A DNA stretch of 64,000 nt from Prevotella sp. tf2-5 (GCF_900115435.1 NZ_FOWK01000001.1:434001-498000), one strand, 5' to 3'. Shown: positions 1 to 8,466, numbered from the stretch's first letter. Numbers and translations: made by a program. The notes: generated by a model not told the origin, from the sequence alone.

Positions 1-1
1 G

Positions 2-1234
2 GAGGCGATGCAGATGGCACAGTTTGCCGGACAGGTCATCAGAGAGGGTAAAACCAAGAATCCTGCGATGTGGAAGGCGGCACAGGGCTGGCTGGAATAT
101 CTCTTCGGGAAGAAACAGCAGGGTTATGATGACATCCAGCAGGCGCTGAATATGGACGGCACAGAATGGGCAAAGACCAGTGCACGTGTCATCCACTTCT
201 ATATCAAGTCGGATGTGGCCCCGCTGAACGATGCTTTCGACAAGTGGCTGACCAACGAACTACAATGGATCAATGGTGGCGAGGGTCCTTACGAGGGTTT
301 CAAGGGGGGAGCACTGACACGTGCCATCAACCAGCAACTTGTCGACAAGTACGACAAAGTCGGACGTGACTTCACGACCAACGCCCTGCTTAACATCACC
401 TCCAACTATGCTTATGAGGCCCGCATCAACTCAATGAAGGTGGAGCGTCTGGAGGACTTCTTCACTTATACAAAATCACCTTCCGACAACGAGCTGGACG
501 AGTATCTGAAAGGACAGATGAAGATTAGTCCTACGAAGATGTATGAACTGATTGGCACCAAACACCTGCGTGTCTGTCAGTGGGAACAAGCCATCAACTG
601 GTTGCAGCAGGTTCCTGTCTCCTATATGGCTGACCAGACACAGGTGGTCTATGCCGTCAATCGTAAATGGACCATTGAGCCTTGGATTACGCGTCAGTGG
701 CTGAAGGACGAGATTGAGTACAGTAATGAGAAACAGAAACTGAAGAGCAACTATAAACTCGACTTCGCCAAGGAGATGCTCGCGATGGAGAAAGAGGCTG
801 CCATCATGAAAGGTGACGCACAGTGCCAGCGTTACTACGACCTTGCCATCCGTTATGCACAGGCATCATATAGCGGTGACTGCTGGTATCTCACCCGCTA
901 TGGCAAGAGCTGGACAGACTCTGTGGAAGTCAACGAGGCGAATTTCGGACAGATTGCCAAGCAACTGCTGCAGAAAGCGAGTCAGGCCAAAGACCCCGTG
1001 CTGAAAGAGAAAGCGCTCTTCGGTAGTTGTTACTACTACCTCAACCCTACCCCTTGGTATGAGTCTGTATGGAATAACGACAACTCCCGCTTCGAGATCG
1101 TCTATCGTCCACAATCTGCCCAGTTCCAGGCATTACTTGCCTTGGAGCAGTTCGAGAAATCAAACAAGAACGGGGTGAGTGCCATTGTCTCCAATTGTGA
1201 TGTCTATACGACATTCATCAAGAGAAACAAGTAA
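2..1234 (+). CDS. Hypothetical alpha-helical protein, 5' truncated by window edge
   Basis: The reading frame is open to the left edge (codons GAG GCG precede the first ATG at 8), so the true start probably lies outside the window. At least 410 residues are visible. The protein is rich in charged helices with Tyr, Trp and Leu at helix-pair spacing (for example around residues 195-215 and 260-300), suggesting a TPR- or Sel1-like solenoid. No catalytic motif or membrane segment is visible, and I do not recognise the family. A lone Cys-Tyr-Tyr-Tyr stretch lies near residue 345. It is followed by the tRNA-Pro transcription unit with no strong terminator between them. Its function is unknown. Confidence 0.75.
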   Translation, partial: EAMQMAQFAGQVIREGKTKNPAMWKAAQGWLEYLFGKKQQGYDDIQQALNMDGTEWAKTSARVIHFYIKSDVAPLNDAFDKWLTNELQWINGGEGPYEGFKGGALTRAINQQLVDKYDKVGRDFTTNALLNITSNYAYEARINSMKVERLEDFFTYTKSPSDNELDEYLKGQMKISPTKMYELIGTKHLRVCQWEQAINWLQQVPVSYMADQTQVVYAVNRKWTIEPWITRQWLKDEIEYSNEKQKLKSNYKLDFAKEMLAMEKEAAIMKGDAQCQRYYDLAIRYAQASYSGDCWYLTRYGKSWTDSVEVNEANFGQIAKQLLQKASQAKDPVLKEKALFGSCYYYLNPTPWYESVWNNDNSRFEIVYRPQSAQFQALLALEQFEKSNKNGVSAIVSNCDVYTTFIKRNK

Positions 1235-1257
1235 CACCAAATGTTAAAAACCGATAA

Positions 1258-1285
1258 TTCTCAATTGACCCTTCTCAATTGTCAA
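1258..1285. repeat. Short 7-bp-period repeat upstream of tRNA-Pro
   Basis: Four consecutive heptamers read TTCTCAA, TTGACCC, TTCTCAA, TTGTCAA, so the block is two copies of a 14-bp unit. It lies just upstream of the tRNA promoter. The TTGACC core recurs in the heptamer block at 59155-59189. Confidence 0.6.
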
Positions 1286-1295
1286 TTAAATGTAC

Positions 1296-1303
1296 TACCT
1301 TTG
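1296..1303 (+). promoter_or_regulatory. Promoter -7 box for tRNA-Pro
   Basis: TACCTTTG matches the Bacteroidetes -7 consensus TAnnTTTG. It is 29 nt upstream of the tRNA 5' end. The -33 element is weak. Confidence 0.65.
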
Positions 1304-1331
1304 CAGGCGATTTGAAAAAATCGTCTGCAAA
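1300..1331. repeat. 14-bp inverted repeat between promoter and tRNA
   Basis: Arms 1300-1313 and 1318-1331 are complementary over 14 bp with one G-T pair and enclose GAAA. The left arm contains the TTTG of the -7 box, and the right arm ends 1 nt before the mature tRNA. Confidence 0.7.
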
Positions 1332-1332
1332 T

Positions 1333-1405
1333 CGGGATGTAGCGCAGTTGGTAGCGCACTACGTTCGGGACGTAGGGGTCGGGCGTTCGAGTCGCCTCAT
1401 CCCGA
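1333..1405 (+). tRNA. tRNA-Pro (anticodon CGG)
   Basis: A full cloverleaf can be drawn. The acceptor stem CGGGATG/CATCCCG is perfect (1333-1339 with 1398-1404). The D arm has GCGC/GCGC, the anticodon stem is CTACG/CGTAG with loop TTCGGGA, and the T arm is GGGCG/CGCCT with loop TTCGAGT. The anticodon CGG is at 1366-1368 and reads CCG proline codons. The discriminator base is A1405, and CCA is not encoded. It has its own promoter and terminator, so it is a single-gene unit. Confidence 0.95.
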
Positions 1406-1409
1406 CACA

Positions 1410-1448
1410 AAGCGGCAAGTGAGACCCTTCACTTGCCGCTTTCTTATT
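1410..1448 (+). terminator. Intrinsic terminator of tRNA-Pro
   Basis: Arms 1410-1422 and 1429-1441 form a perfect 13-bp stem with a 6-nt loop, followed by a T-rich stretch (TTCTTATTT). It begins 5 nt after the tRNA. Confidence 0.85.
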
Positions 1449-1468
1449 TGACAAGGTATGCCTGTCCA

Positions 1469-1556
1469 AGTAAATTCAGTGTGTTTACTTAGTAAATTCA
1501 GTGTGTTTACTTAGTAAATTCAGTGAATTTGGTCAGTAAATTCAGTGAATTTACTG
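1469..1556. repeat. Four tandem copies of a 22-bp partly palindromic unit
   Basis: Units start at 1469, 1491, 1513 and 1535, each opening with AGTAAATTCAGTG. The first two units are identical, and the last two differ in their second halves. The fourth unit is a near-perfect palindrome: AGTAAATTCA (1535-1544), one G, then TGAATTTACT (1546-1555). It lies in the non-coding gap between two convergent terminators. Confidence 0.85.
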
Positions 1557-1600
1557 AAACAAGGAATATCCCTTAGCGAAACATCCTGTACGATACCAAC

Positions 1601-1640
1601 AAAAGAATCCCTGCCAAGCGTGACGCTCAACAGGGATTCT
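1601..1640 (-). terminator. Terminator of the bamA/ompH operon
   Basis: Arms AGAATCCCTG (1604-1613) and CAGGGATTCT (1631-1640) pair over 10 bp, with a small nested AGCG/CGCT stem inside. On the minus strand the stem is followed by TTTT. It is 18 nt after the last gene's stop. Confidence 0.8.
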
Positions 1641-1658
1641 GTTTATTTGTAGTGGCTA

Positions 1659-2159
1659 TTACAAGCCAAGCTTCTTCTTCACCTCCGCAGTCACATCGGT
1701 AGAGAGTGTTGAGCTGATGTAGGGAACACCACCGGCGATATCCATGATATAGACATAGTTACCAGCCTGACCAACTTGTTTGATAGCGTCAATCACCTTT
1801 GCCTGGATAGCCTGCATCTTCTCTGACTGCTCCTTAGCAAGAGCCTGCTGGTTATCCTGATAGGTCTGCTGGATCTTCTGGTACATATCCTGCAACTCCT
1901 TCTCACGACGCTCCTTGATATTTGCGGGCAGGGTAGCCTGTTCCTTCTCATAAGCCTCAGCCTTCTTCTGCAGCTCATCCTGCAGACTCTTCAACTCTGT
2001 CTCATAAGTCTTGGTCAATGCCTCGATATCAGCACGAGCCTTTGTGAACTCAGGCATTGCCTGGATGATTTCCTGGGCATTAACATGACCAAACTTCTGT
2101 GCATTGGCGGTAGTGAAACCGCAGATTGCGCAAATAGCGCAAAGAATCATTTTTTTCAT
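1659..2159 (-). CDS. Skp/OmpH family periplasmic chaperone
   Basis: A 166-aa protein with a cleavable signal peptide (residues 1-20, ending TTANA before Q21). A long charged, Gln/Lys/Glu-rich coiled coil runs over about residues 40-130, and a short beta-rich end follows (YVYIMDIAGGVPYIS). This is the size and layout of Skp/OmpH chaperones, which hold unfolded outer-membrane proteins on their way to BamA. It is the last gene of the operon, after a second OmpH paralogue and bamA, with a terminator just downstream. The paralogue at 2212-2724 has the same plan, so the pair looks like a tandem duplication. The family call is firm, but the exact client is not known. Confidence 0.9.
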   Translation of the reverse strand: MKKMILCAICAICGFTTANAQKFGHVNAQEIIQAMPEFTKARADIEALTKTYETELKSLQDELQKKAEAYEKEQATLPANIKERREKELQDMYQKIQQTYQDNQQALAKEQSEKMQAIQAKVIDAIKQVGQAGNYVYIMDIAGGVPYISSTLSTDVTAEVKKKLGL

Positions 2160-2193
2160 TGTCTTGTTTAAAATTATTTCGTTATTACATTAT

Positions 2194-2216
2194 TCTAGTC
2201 TTCTAGTTTATCTAGT
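2194..2216. repeat. Short TCTAGT microrepeat between ompH paralogues
   Basis: TCTAGT occurs at 2194, 2202 and 2211, with 8- and 9-bp spacing, in the 52-bp gap between the two ompH genes. It resembles the 9-bp repeats elsewhere in the window (15743, 16066, 36660). Confidence 0.5.
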
Positions 2217-2724
2217 TACTATATCCCAATCGGCTAAGCACCTCGCTGGAGATGTCCACCTTGGGAGAGCCGAAGATGATACCACTGTCGCTGGCACGAT
2301 CGAGGATGAGCTGATAGCCTCGCATGTCGGCGATCTCACTCACTGCGTTATAAATCTCCTCCTGAATAGGAGTCATCAGGGCTGTACGTTTTTTAAACAG
2401 CTCTCCCTCCGGACCGAAGTATTTCTTCTTCAACTCAGAAGCCTCACGCTCTTTCTCCATAATGGCATCCTGACGAGCCTTCTTCTGTTCTTGAGAGAGG
2501 AATACCACCTCTTTCTGATAGTCCTTATACATGGTCTGTGCCTCTGTCTGAAGAGCATCCACCTCTGCCTGCCATTTCTTCGAGACTTGCGACAACTGCT
2601 CGTTGGCACGCTCATAGGCAGGAATGTTCTTCAAGATATAGTCCATATCCAACAAAGCAAACTTCTGTGCATGCAACGACACCGTCGCAACACACATTAT
2701 CATCATCAATATTACTTTCTTCAT
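2212..2724 (-). CDS. Skp/OmpH family periplasmic chaperone, upstream paralogue
   Basis: A 170-aa protein with a signal peptide (MKKVILMMIMCVATVSLHAQ) and a coiled-coil body of about residues 40-125. The end reads LILDRASDSGIIFGSPKVDI, the typical OmpH C-terminal beta portion. It lies 66 nt after bamA and 52 nt before the second ompH copy, all on the minus strand. This order (bamA then ompH copies) is usual in Bacteroidetes and supports a role in delivering outer-membrane proteins to the Bam complex. The coiled coil includes many Lys/Glu/Gln residues and no enzymatic motif. Confidence 0.9.
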   Translation of the reverse strand: MKKVILMMIMCVATVSLHAQKFALLDMDYILKNIPAYERANEQLSQVSKKWQAEVDALQTEAQTMYKDYQKEVVFLSQEQKKARQDAIMEKEREASELKKKYFGPEGELFKKRTALMTPIQEEIYNAVSEIADMRGYQLILDRASDSGIIFGSPKVDISSEVLSRLGYSN

Positions 2725-2790
2725 ATTTGTCTCTGTTTAAGTTAATACACCACTTGGACGTGAAAACTTCTGAAAGGTTTAAGAGTTTCC

Positions 2791-5475
2791 TTAGAATTCC
2801 TGTCCCAGAATGAAGTGGAACTGGCTGCCACCCTTCTTGTAATTACTACCGCTATACACCTTGTCGAAGCCATATGCCCAGTCGATACCCATCAGACCCA
2901 CCATCGGCAGGAAGATACGTACACCGACACCAGCAGAGCGTTTCATGTCAAACGGATTGAACTTCTTCGTGTCCACCCACGCATTACCGCCTTCCAAGAA
3001 GGTGAGACCATAGATGGTGGTGTTACCCAACATAAACGGATAGCGGAGCTCCAACGTGAAGCGATCGTAGGCATAGGCATTGTAGTAAGCACTTGTCCCT
3101 GCCTGATAAGCTGCCGTATTCGAGATAGAACCATTGTCATAACCACGCAGACCGATGGTCTCCTCAGCATAACCAGAAGAGTATCCACTCATACCGTCAC
3201 CACCCACATAGAAGGTCTCAAACGGTGATTTCTTGAACCTGTTATAAGATCCCAACAATCCAAACTCCACACGGGTCATGAGGACCAGACACTTCTGACC
3301 ATTCGTCAAGGAAGTGAAGGTACGTGACTTAAACTTCCACTTATGATACTCAATCCAACGATACTTGTCCTGCTGCTCTCGCTCAAAGGTAGCAGAGGAG
3401 CGGTCGGTGGCAAGATGCTCATAGTCTTTTTTGTCAAAGGCTGACCAGGGTGGTGTGAGTGTGACAGAAGCCATGAACTCAGAACCACGACGTGGGAAGA
3501 GCTGGTTATCCGTAGAGGTACGAGAGAGTGTCACCCCTAAGTTGATATTGTTACAGTTACCGTTCGAGATGATAAAGTAGTTCCAGTCACGCAACATATA
3601 ACGTGTATATGACAAGGCTACAGACAACTGGAAATAGTCATCAGGCCAGCGCAGACGCTTACCCCATCCTACTGACACACCGAACATCTTGATGTATTTG
3701 TCGTCATCGAGCATGGCATCATAGTTATAACCAGAACCCGTGCTACCATAACCAGACATATACATCCAATAGTTATTATAGAGGTTGTTGTTACGATAGC
3801 TGCTGGAGATATCAGACTGCTTAGAGTAGAAAGCACTGATGTTCAAGGCATTCGGTCGTTTACCGCCAAACCATCCTGTGCTATAGCCTGTGGAGATAGA
3901 GCTATAGTAGCGACCATTGGTCTGCAAGGAGAGAGACAACTGCTCACCATCACCAATCGGCATGATACCACGATGCATCTTATTCTTGCCGAAGAGGTTA
4001 CGCATGGAGAAGTTGTTCAGTTTAATACCCACACGACCGATGACACCCGTCTGACCCCAACCAAGGGAGAACTCCAACTGGTCGTTAGACTTCTGCTCAA
4101 GCTCCCAGTTGATATCAACGGTACCATCCTCATAGTTCGGTTTGATATCAGGGTTCACCTTCTCCGGGTCAAAATATCCCATCGAGGCAATCTCACGGGC
4201 AGAACGCTGGATGGCGTCTTTCGAGAACAAGTCACCTGGTTTTGTACGCAGCTCACGACGCACGACCTCCTCGTAAAGACGGTCGTTACCATAGATACGC
4301 ACATTACTGATATGTGCTTGTGTTCCCTCCTGGATACGCATCTCCAGATCGATAGAGTCACCGACAATATTCACCTCCGTAGGATCCAGGTTATAGAACA
4401 GATAACCATTGTTCCAATAGTAGTTGCCAACGGCATCCTCATCCTCCGACAAGCGTTTCTTCAGCAATTTCTGGTTATAGACATCACCCTTCTTCATACC
4501 CAGTACGGCATTCAGATAGTCTGTCGTCACCACAGTATTACCTACCCAAGTGATATTACGGAGATAATATTTCTGACCCTCGTCAATCTTCACAAAGACA
4601 TTGACATGTTTCTCGTCATTGTTCCATACAGAATCCTCGAGAATCGTCGCATCACGGAAGCCCAGTTCGTTATATTTCTCTATCAGCGACTTCTTTGCCT
4701 CCTCATAACGCTCCGGCGTGAACTTCTTGGACTTGAAGATATTACCCAGTTTTCCTGCCTCGTTGATCTTTCCGAAGGCACCTTTCTTAAACAGCGAACC
4801 CTTGATCTTCTTGGTCTTCAACTGCTGGTTGCCCTCAAAGATGATATGGCGTACCTTCATCTTGTCCTTCTTATCGATATTGACATCAAGGATCACCATG
4901 TTCTTGTCTGTCACATCATCACGCTGAACAATCTGAATCTCTGCGTTCTTAAAGCCCTTGTCATCAAAATAACGCTTGGCGAGAATCTTAGCACGGTCTA
5001 TCATGTTAGGTGTGATCTGACTTCCCTTCATGATACCCAATTTAGCCTCCATATCCTCACGCTCCGACTTCTTGATGCCATGATAATTGATCCTGCTGAC
5101 ACGAGGACGGGTAGCAAGATTAATACAAAGATAAATCTTGGAGCCTACGATGGAGTCTGCCGTAATGGAAACACGTGAGAACAAACCATGACGCCAATAA
5201 CGCTTCACGGCATCTGTTATCTCCGAACCAGGCACTGTTATCATCTGCCCTACGGAAAGACCGGAAAGACCTATCAGGACATAGTCCTCATACCCTTCAA
5301 CACCCTTGACGGCAATACCGCCAATCTCACATGTCCTGGGAGTACCCGCATACGAGATATCAGGATTGGTTATCACATCCTGTGCACTAACGTTGATCGG
5401 TAAAAAGGCAGAAAGGTAAAAGAGTAAAATACCCTTTACCCACCTTTTGACCTTGTATGATATGTTCATTCTCAT
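2791..5475 (-). CDS. bamA: Outer membrane assembly factor BamA (Omp85)
   Basis: An 894-aa Omp85 protein. A signal peptide (to about residue 32, VSAQ) is followed by five POTRA-type repeats at roughly residues 45-450 (for example GGIAVKGVEGYEDYVLIGLSG and IIFEGNQQLKTKKIKGSLF). A C-terminal 16-strand barrel ends in Phe (FHFILGQEF), as expected for an outer-membrane barrel signal. It folds and inserts outer-membrane proteins. It starts 10 nt after the uppS stop, and two closely spaced ATG codons (5475, 5469) are possible starts. The two downstream ompH genes supply its periplasmic chaperones. The length is typical for Bacteroidetes BamA, which carries extra barrel loops. Confidence 0.96.
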   Translation of the reverse strand: MRMNISYKVKRWVKGILLFYLSAFLPINVSAQDVITNPDISYAGTPRTCEIGGIAVKGVEGYEDYVLIGLSGLSVGQMITVPGSEITDAVKRYWRHGLFSRVSITADSIVGSKIYLCINLATRPRVSRINYHGIKKSEREDMEAKLGIMKGSQITPNMIDRAKILAKRYFDDKGFKNAEIQIVQRDDVTDKNMVILDVNIDKKDKMKVRHIIFEGNQQLKTKKIKGSLFKKGAFGKINEAGKLGNIFKSKKFTPERYEEAKKSLIEKYNELGFRDATILEDSVWNNDEKHVNVFVKIDEGQKYYLRNITWVGNTVVTTDYLNAVLGMKKGDVYNQKLLKKRLSEDEDAVGNYYWNNGYLFYNLDPTEVNIVGDSIDLEMRIQEGTQAHISNVRIYGNDRLYEEVVRRELRTKPGDLFSKDAIQRSAREIASMGYFDPEKVNPDIKPNYEDGTVDINWELEQKSNDQLEFSLGWGQTGVIGRVGIKLNNFSMRNLFGKNKMHRGIMPIGDGEQLSLSLQTNGRYYSSISTGYSTGWFGGKRPNALNISAFYSKQSDISSSYRNNNLYNNYWMYMSGYGSTGSGYNYDAMLDDDKYIKMFGVSVGWGKRLRWPDDYFQLSVALSYTRYMLRDWNYFIISNGNCNNINLGVTLSRTSTDNQLFPRRGSEFMASVTLTPPWSAFDKKDYEHLATDRSSATFEREQQDKYRWIEYHKWKFKSRTFTSLTNGQKCLVLMTRVEFGLLGSYNRFKKSPFETFYVGGDGMSGYSSGYAEETIGLRGYDNGSISNTAAYQAGTSAYYNAYAYDRFTLELRYPFMLGNTTIYGLTFLEGGNAWVDTKKFNPFDMKRSAGVGVRIFLPMVGLMGIDWAYGFDKVYSGSNYKKGGSQFHFILGQEF

Positions 5476-5485
5476 GATTACCGTT

Positions 5486-6235
5486 TTACTTTTTAACTTT
5501 TACCTCTTCTTCCACCTGTGCCTCAGTCTTACCGAAACGACGCTGACGACTCTGATAGCTCTCTATCGCCTTGTGGAGAGCCTCCTCATTGAAGTCTGGC
5601 CAATAAGTGTCACAGAAATAGAACTCGGAATAGGCACACTGCCAGAGCAGATAGTTGGAGATACGAACCTCACCACCCGTACGGATAAGCAGGTCTGGAT
5701 CTGGCATCCATGATGTCCACAGATGCTGACGAATCGTCTCTTCATTGATATCGTCAGCACTCATCTCACCGTTCTGTACTTTCCGAGCAATGAGTTTTGT
5801 GGCGTTCACCAGTTCCTGTTTTGACGAATAACTCATGGCTATCGTCATTGCCATACCATCGTACATCGCTGTCTCTTCCTCCATAGAACGCAGTTTGTCC
5901 TGTACGCTCTTAGGAAGTCGGTCACGATCACCTACCACATGGAAGCTCACGTTATTATTATGAAACAGATCCATCTTGATGAAACTGAGTACCAAGCCCA
6001 TCAGAGCCTCAACCTCATAGGCAGGTCTGTCGAAATTCTCTATAGAGAAGGCATACACTGTCAGATACTTCACTCCCAAGTTTGAGCAAAGTGTGGTAAC
6101 GTTCTCTAAGTTGTCGAGTCCAGCTTTATGACCGAAAGTACGATCCAGCCCGCGGTCCATTGCCCATCTGCCATTGCCATCCATAATAATGGCAATATGC
6201 TGTGGTATACGCGTCTTATCCAGTTCTGCTGTCAT
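5486..6235 (-). CDS. uppS: Isoprenyl transferase (undecaprenyl diphosphate synthase)
   Basis: A 249-aa cis-prenyltransferase. The N-terminal motif HIAIIMDGNGRWA carries the catalytic Asp (residue 19) and the phosphate-binding loop. The late motif LIRTGGEVRISNYLLWQ with FYF afterwards binds the pyrophosphate of IPP. The enzyme makes the C55 lipid carrier for peptidoglycan and surface glycans from farnesyl diphosphate and IPP, in the cytoplasm at the membrane. It sits between the DUF6089 barrel gene and bamA, a common envelope-biogenesis arrangement in Bacteroidetes. The Lys-rich end EVEEEVKVKK is unremarkable. Confidence 0.96.
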   Translation of the reverse strand: MTAELDKTRIPQHIAIIMDGNGRWAMDRGLDRTFGHKAGLDNLENVTTLCSNLGVKYLTVYAFSIENFDRPAYEVEALMGLVLSFIKMDLFHNNNVSFHVVGDRDRLPKSVQDKLRSMEEETAMYDGMAMTIAMSYSSKQELVNATKLIARKVQNGEMSADDINEETIRQHLWTSWMPDPDLLIRTGGEVRISNYLLWQCAYSEFYFCDTYWPDFNEEALHKAIESYQSRQRRFGKTEAQVEEEVKVKK

Positions 6236-6258
6236 ATATCTTTTTCTATTTTACTTCT

Positions 6259-6939
6259 TCAATCTCTGTCATTATGACACGTCTTACATTTAGCCCATAG
6301 GTCATAGGTCATTGACAAGCGCAGATGACTGTAGCAGTCTGTATTCTTGAAGAGACCGCTACTCTTGATGCCATAAGGGTCCTTCACCCCGTCAAGTAGG
6401 TCACTTGTCGTAAAATGCATAGTCCACTCCAGTGCCAAGTTCGTACGTTTTCCCATCTTATACTTTACACCGGCACCTATTGGCAGATTCATTGCCACCT
6501 CCGTTTTCTCTGGTTTTGCGAAAGTGGCACCTATACCCATATATATATAAGGTGTAACCCGTTTTGCCCCACGATATTCTCTTCCTGTTCCATAAGGCCA
6601 GAAATTATACTCATATCTCACACCCACATCCACGAGTCCATGACTGAAACTCACTTCCTCAAGGAGGGGATAGTATGTCTTGGCATCCTTCGACGAGCCT
6701 TTGATTTTACCATAGCTCACGTTCAACGCCAAAGCCATCCGCGGGTTAAACTTATAGCGGCCCAACAAGGTAAACATCGGCTGCATGTTCTTAAAGAGGT
6801 TGCTGTTGAAGTCACCCTGATAGGAGACAACACCAATTCCACCACCTACCTCAGCGCGATATTCAGGATCTTCCTGCGCACTGATGGAGACCGTTAAGGT
6901 CAACAGCAAGATGGATAACAGCGACTTTCTCAACATCAC
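6259..6939 (-). CDS. DUF6089-like outer-membrane beta-barrel protein
   Basis: A 226-aa protein with a signal peptide (ends VSISAQ), followed by alternating amphipathic strands with Gly and Tyr/Phe (VGGGIGVVSYQGDFN, PYIYMGIGATFAKP, LRLSMTYDLWAKC). This is a small eight-stranded barrel layout. The composition and the position next to uppS and bamA match the Bacteroidetes family DUF6089. Its role is not established, and a structural or assembly role at the outer membrane is inferred from the operon only. The C-terminus has a short CKTCHND motif that is unusual for a barrel and could be a small metal or disulfide site. It lies 23 nt before uppS and 3 nt after the DUF6242-like gene. Confidence 0.8.
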   Translation of the reverse strand: MMLRKSLLSILLLTLTVSISAQEDPEYRAEVGGGIGVVSYQGDFNSNLFKNMQPMFTLLGRYKFNPRMALALNVSYGKIKGSSKDAKTYYPLLEEVSFSHGLVDVGVRYEYNFWPYGTGREYRGAKRVTPYIYMGIGATFAKPEKTEVAMNLPIGAGVKYKMGKRTNLALEWTMHFTTSDLLDGVKDPYGIKSSGLFKNTDCYSHLRLSMTYDLWAKCKTCHNDRD

Positions 6940-6942
6940 ACC

Positions 6943-8307
6943 TTATTCTGACTTATCCCAAGCCACCCTGTTCAGATGACCCTGCCAAACCTGTCCGTTA
7001 CTACCGACAAGCCATATCTCCTTACCGTCAGTAGCTGCCCCGAAGGGGACTGTTCCACTTTCCACGAAGGCAACTGGCAGTTGATAGGAACTATTCTTCT
7101 TCCAGATGATACCATTGTCACGACTCTGGTATATCTGTGTATAAGCATCGTCTTTGACTCCCCAGGCAAGGATACCGTCATCATAAGCCATCATGACTAA
7201 GTTCTCCATCAAGGGAAGGGCATAGAGGTTATTGTCCGAACGACTCATATATACCCATTTCTCATCACCTTGTAAGTCGTACTCTACTATCTTGCGCCAC
7301 ACAGAGGCTATGTCTGAGATACCAGTAGAGATTCCCGCTAACAAGATATTGTCAGCATAATAGGTCATCTGGGCAGGATAGCAGACATAGGCAGTCCCCG
7401 CTGTGGGAAGCCAGCTCTTATCGGAATCCACGAGATCCTCCTTCCAGGTCTCTCCATAGTCATCGGATAACATCATCGTACCGTCACTGGTCAAGCCAAA
7501 CAACTGGTCGTAGCTGGCAGCTACCAACTGCGTGATATCCAAGGTACTGTTCATCTCTTTCCATGACATACCGTCAGCTGACTGCATCAGGGAACCATTG
7601 ACAATGGTATACAGATGATTTTCAAATACCAGCAAATTACGATAGGCGTTCTCGTCGTTCAGCTCCTCGAGGGGTTTCCAAGAATCTCCGTCTGTAGTCA
7701 TATAGCCTAACGTCTTTCCTTCTTTGGTACCATAGACAAAAAGCTGGTCATCCAACATCACTGCTTTCATCAGGTCTAGCTCTTCTAGCTCCGGACTATC
7801 CTGGTGGAGCATCCATATGAACTGGTCACCTTTCTCCTTATGCACATTCAGCTCGACCTTGTAGGTGTCATAGGTAACACCATCTGAGGCGTATACCTCA
7901 AATTCACGAGGGGTAGAATAGTCGATGCTGTCCGAAGAGCTGTAAAAAATTAAAGTTCCCTCTTCCTCCAGACTCTTCAAAAAGGGAGTGGCGTTGTTCA
8001 TCGTGGAGATATACGTAATGACATGTTTCACATCAGTACCATAAGGCAGTGAGTCCACATTGAAGATACGGTGGTTTGCCTGATCGATACTGAATATATA
8101 GTCAGAGCCATCGAAAGTCCTCTTGTAGATGGAGTCAAGTCCTTGAGAGGACTTAGTATGCAAATACTGGTTGAGTGTTCCCAAAGAGAAATAGGTGATG
8201 GCAGTATCGCTATAGAGCGTAACCTTGTTATCGTCAGATTTCATACACGATGCCAGCAATAACACGGTCACAAACAGCCAACAGACAGTCTTTATCAGTT
8301 TATTCAT
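6943..8307 (-). CDS. DUF6242-like lipoprotein with Asp-box (BNR) repeats
   Basis: The start chosen is the second in-frame ATG (8307, MNKLIKTVCW) because it directly precedes a lipoprotein signal with lipobox LASC (Cys21); the upstream ATG at 8334 would add a hydrophilic leader. The protein is 454 aa. Residues about 25-155 form a beta-rich domain. The rest has at least four Asp-box motifs (TTDGDSWKP near 204, SADGMSWKE near 243, SDDYGETWKE near 281, SRDNGIIWKK near 400), indicating a BNR-type beta-propeller. It is first in the operon leading to uppS and bamA. Family assignment is from memory of Bacteroidetes DUF6242 proteins, and its function is unknown. Confidence 0.78.
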   Translation of the reverse strand: MNKLIKTVCWLFVTVLLLASCMKSDDNKVTLYSDTAITYFSLGTLNQYLHTKSSQGLDSIYKRTFDGSDYIFSIDQANHRIFNVDSLPYGTDVKHVITYISTMNNATPFLKSLEEEGTLIFYSSSDSIDYSTPREFEVYASDGVTYDTYKVELNVHKEKGDQFIWMLHQDSPELEELDLMKAVMLDDQLFVYGTKEGKTLGYMTTDGDSWKPLEELNDENAYRNLLVFENHLYTIVNGSLMQSADGMSWKEMNSTLDITQLVAASYDQLFGLTSDGTMMLSDDYGETWKEDLVDSDKSWLPTAGTAYVCYPAQMTYYADNILLAGISTGISDIASVWRKIVEYDLQGDEKWVYMSRSDNNLYALPLMENLVMMAYDDGILAWGVKDDAYTQIYQSRDNGIIWKKNSSYQLPVAFVESGTVPFGAATDGKEIWLVGSNGQVWQGHLNRVAWDKSE

Positions 8308-8331
8308 TTGATTTCGTTCAATTTTTGGGTG

Positions 8332-8339
8332 CAAAGTTA
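8332..8339 (-). promoter_or_regulatory. -7 box for the DUF6242-uppS-bamA-ompH operon
   Basis: On the minus strand this reads TAACTTTG, matching TAnnTTTG, 24 nt upstream of the chosen start at 8307. If transcription starts about 7 nt downstream, the ATG at 8334 would be excluded from the transcript, which supports the 8307 start. No clear -33 TTTG is visible. Confidence 0.55.
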
Positions 8340-8424
8340 CTCACAATTCTGCAAATACCGACATTTTTCTACCTTTTATTAAGTTAATTATATGATAAAA
8401 TGTCATATTTTAGATTTTGTAAAC

Positions 8425-8462
8425 AAAAAAAGAGTGCGGTATGAATCACTCACTCCGCACTC
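8425..8462 (-). terminator. Terminator of the 31-aa peptide gene
   Basis: GAGTGCGG (8432-8439) pairs with CCGCACTC (8455-8462). On the minus strand the stem is followed by seven T residues. It begins 4 nt after the peptide stop codon. Confidence 0.8.
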
Positions 8463-8466
8463 CTTC

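Noticed and set aside
1300..1660. Integrated element at tRNA-Pro (tRNA as attachment site)
   Set aside because: No direct repeat of the tRNA 3' end, no integrase and no mobile genes nearby; the repeats there are short and local.
3973..5178. Plus-strand ORF of 401 codons opposite bamA
   Set aside because: It is antisense to a clearly functional bamA, has no recognisable domain and odd composition rich in His, Thr and Ile; similar shadows occur opposite the giant genes (for example 50355-51047, 52653-53594, 56307-57365).
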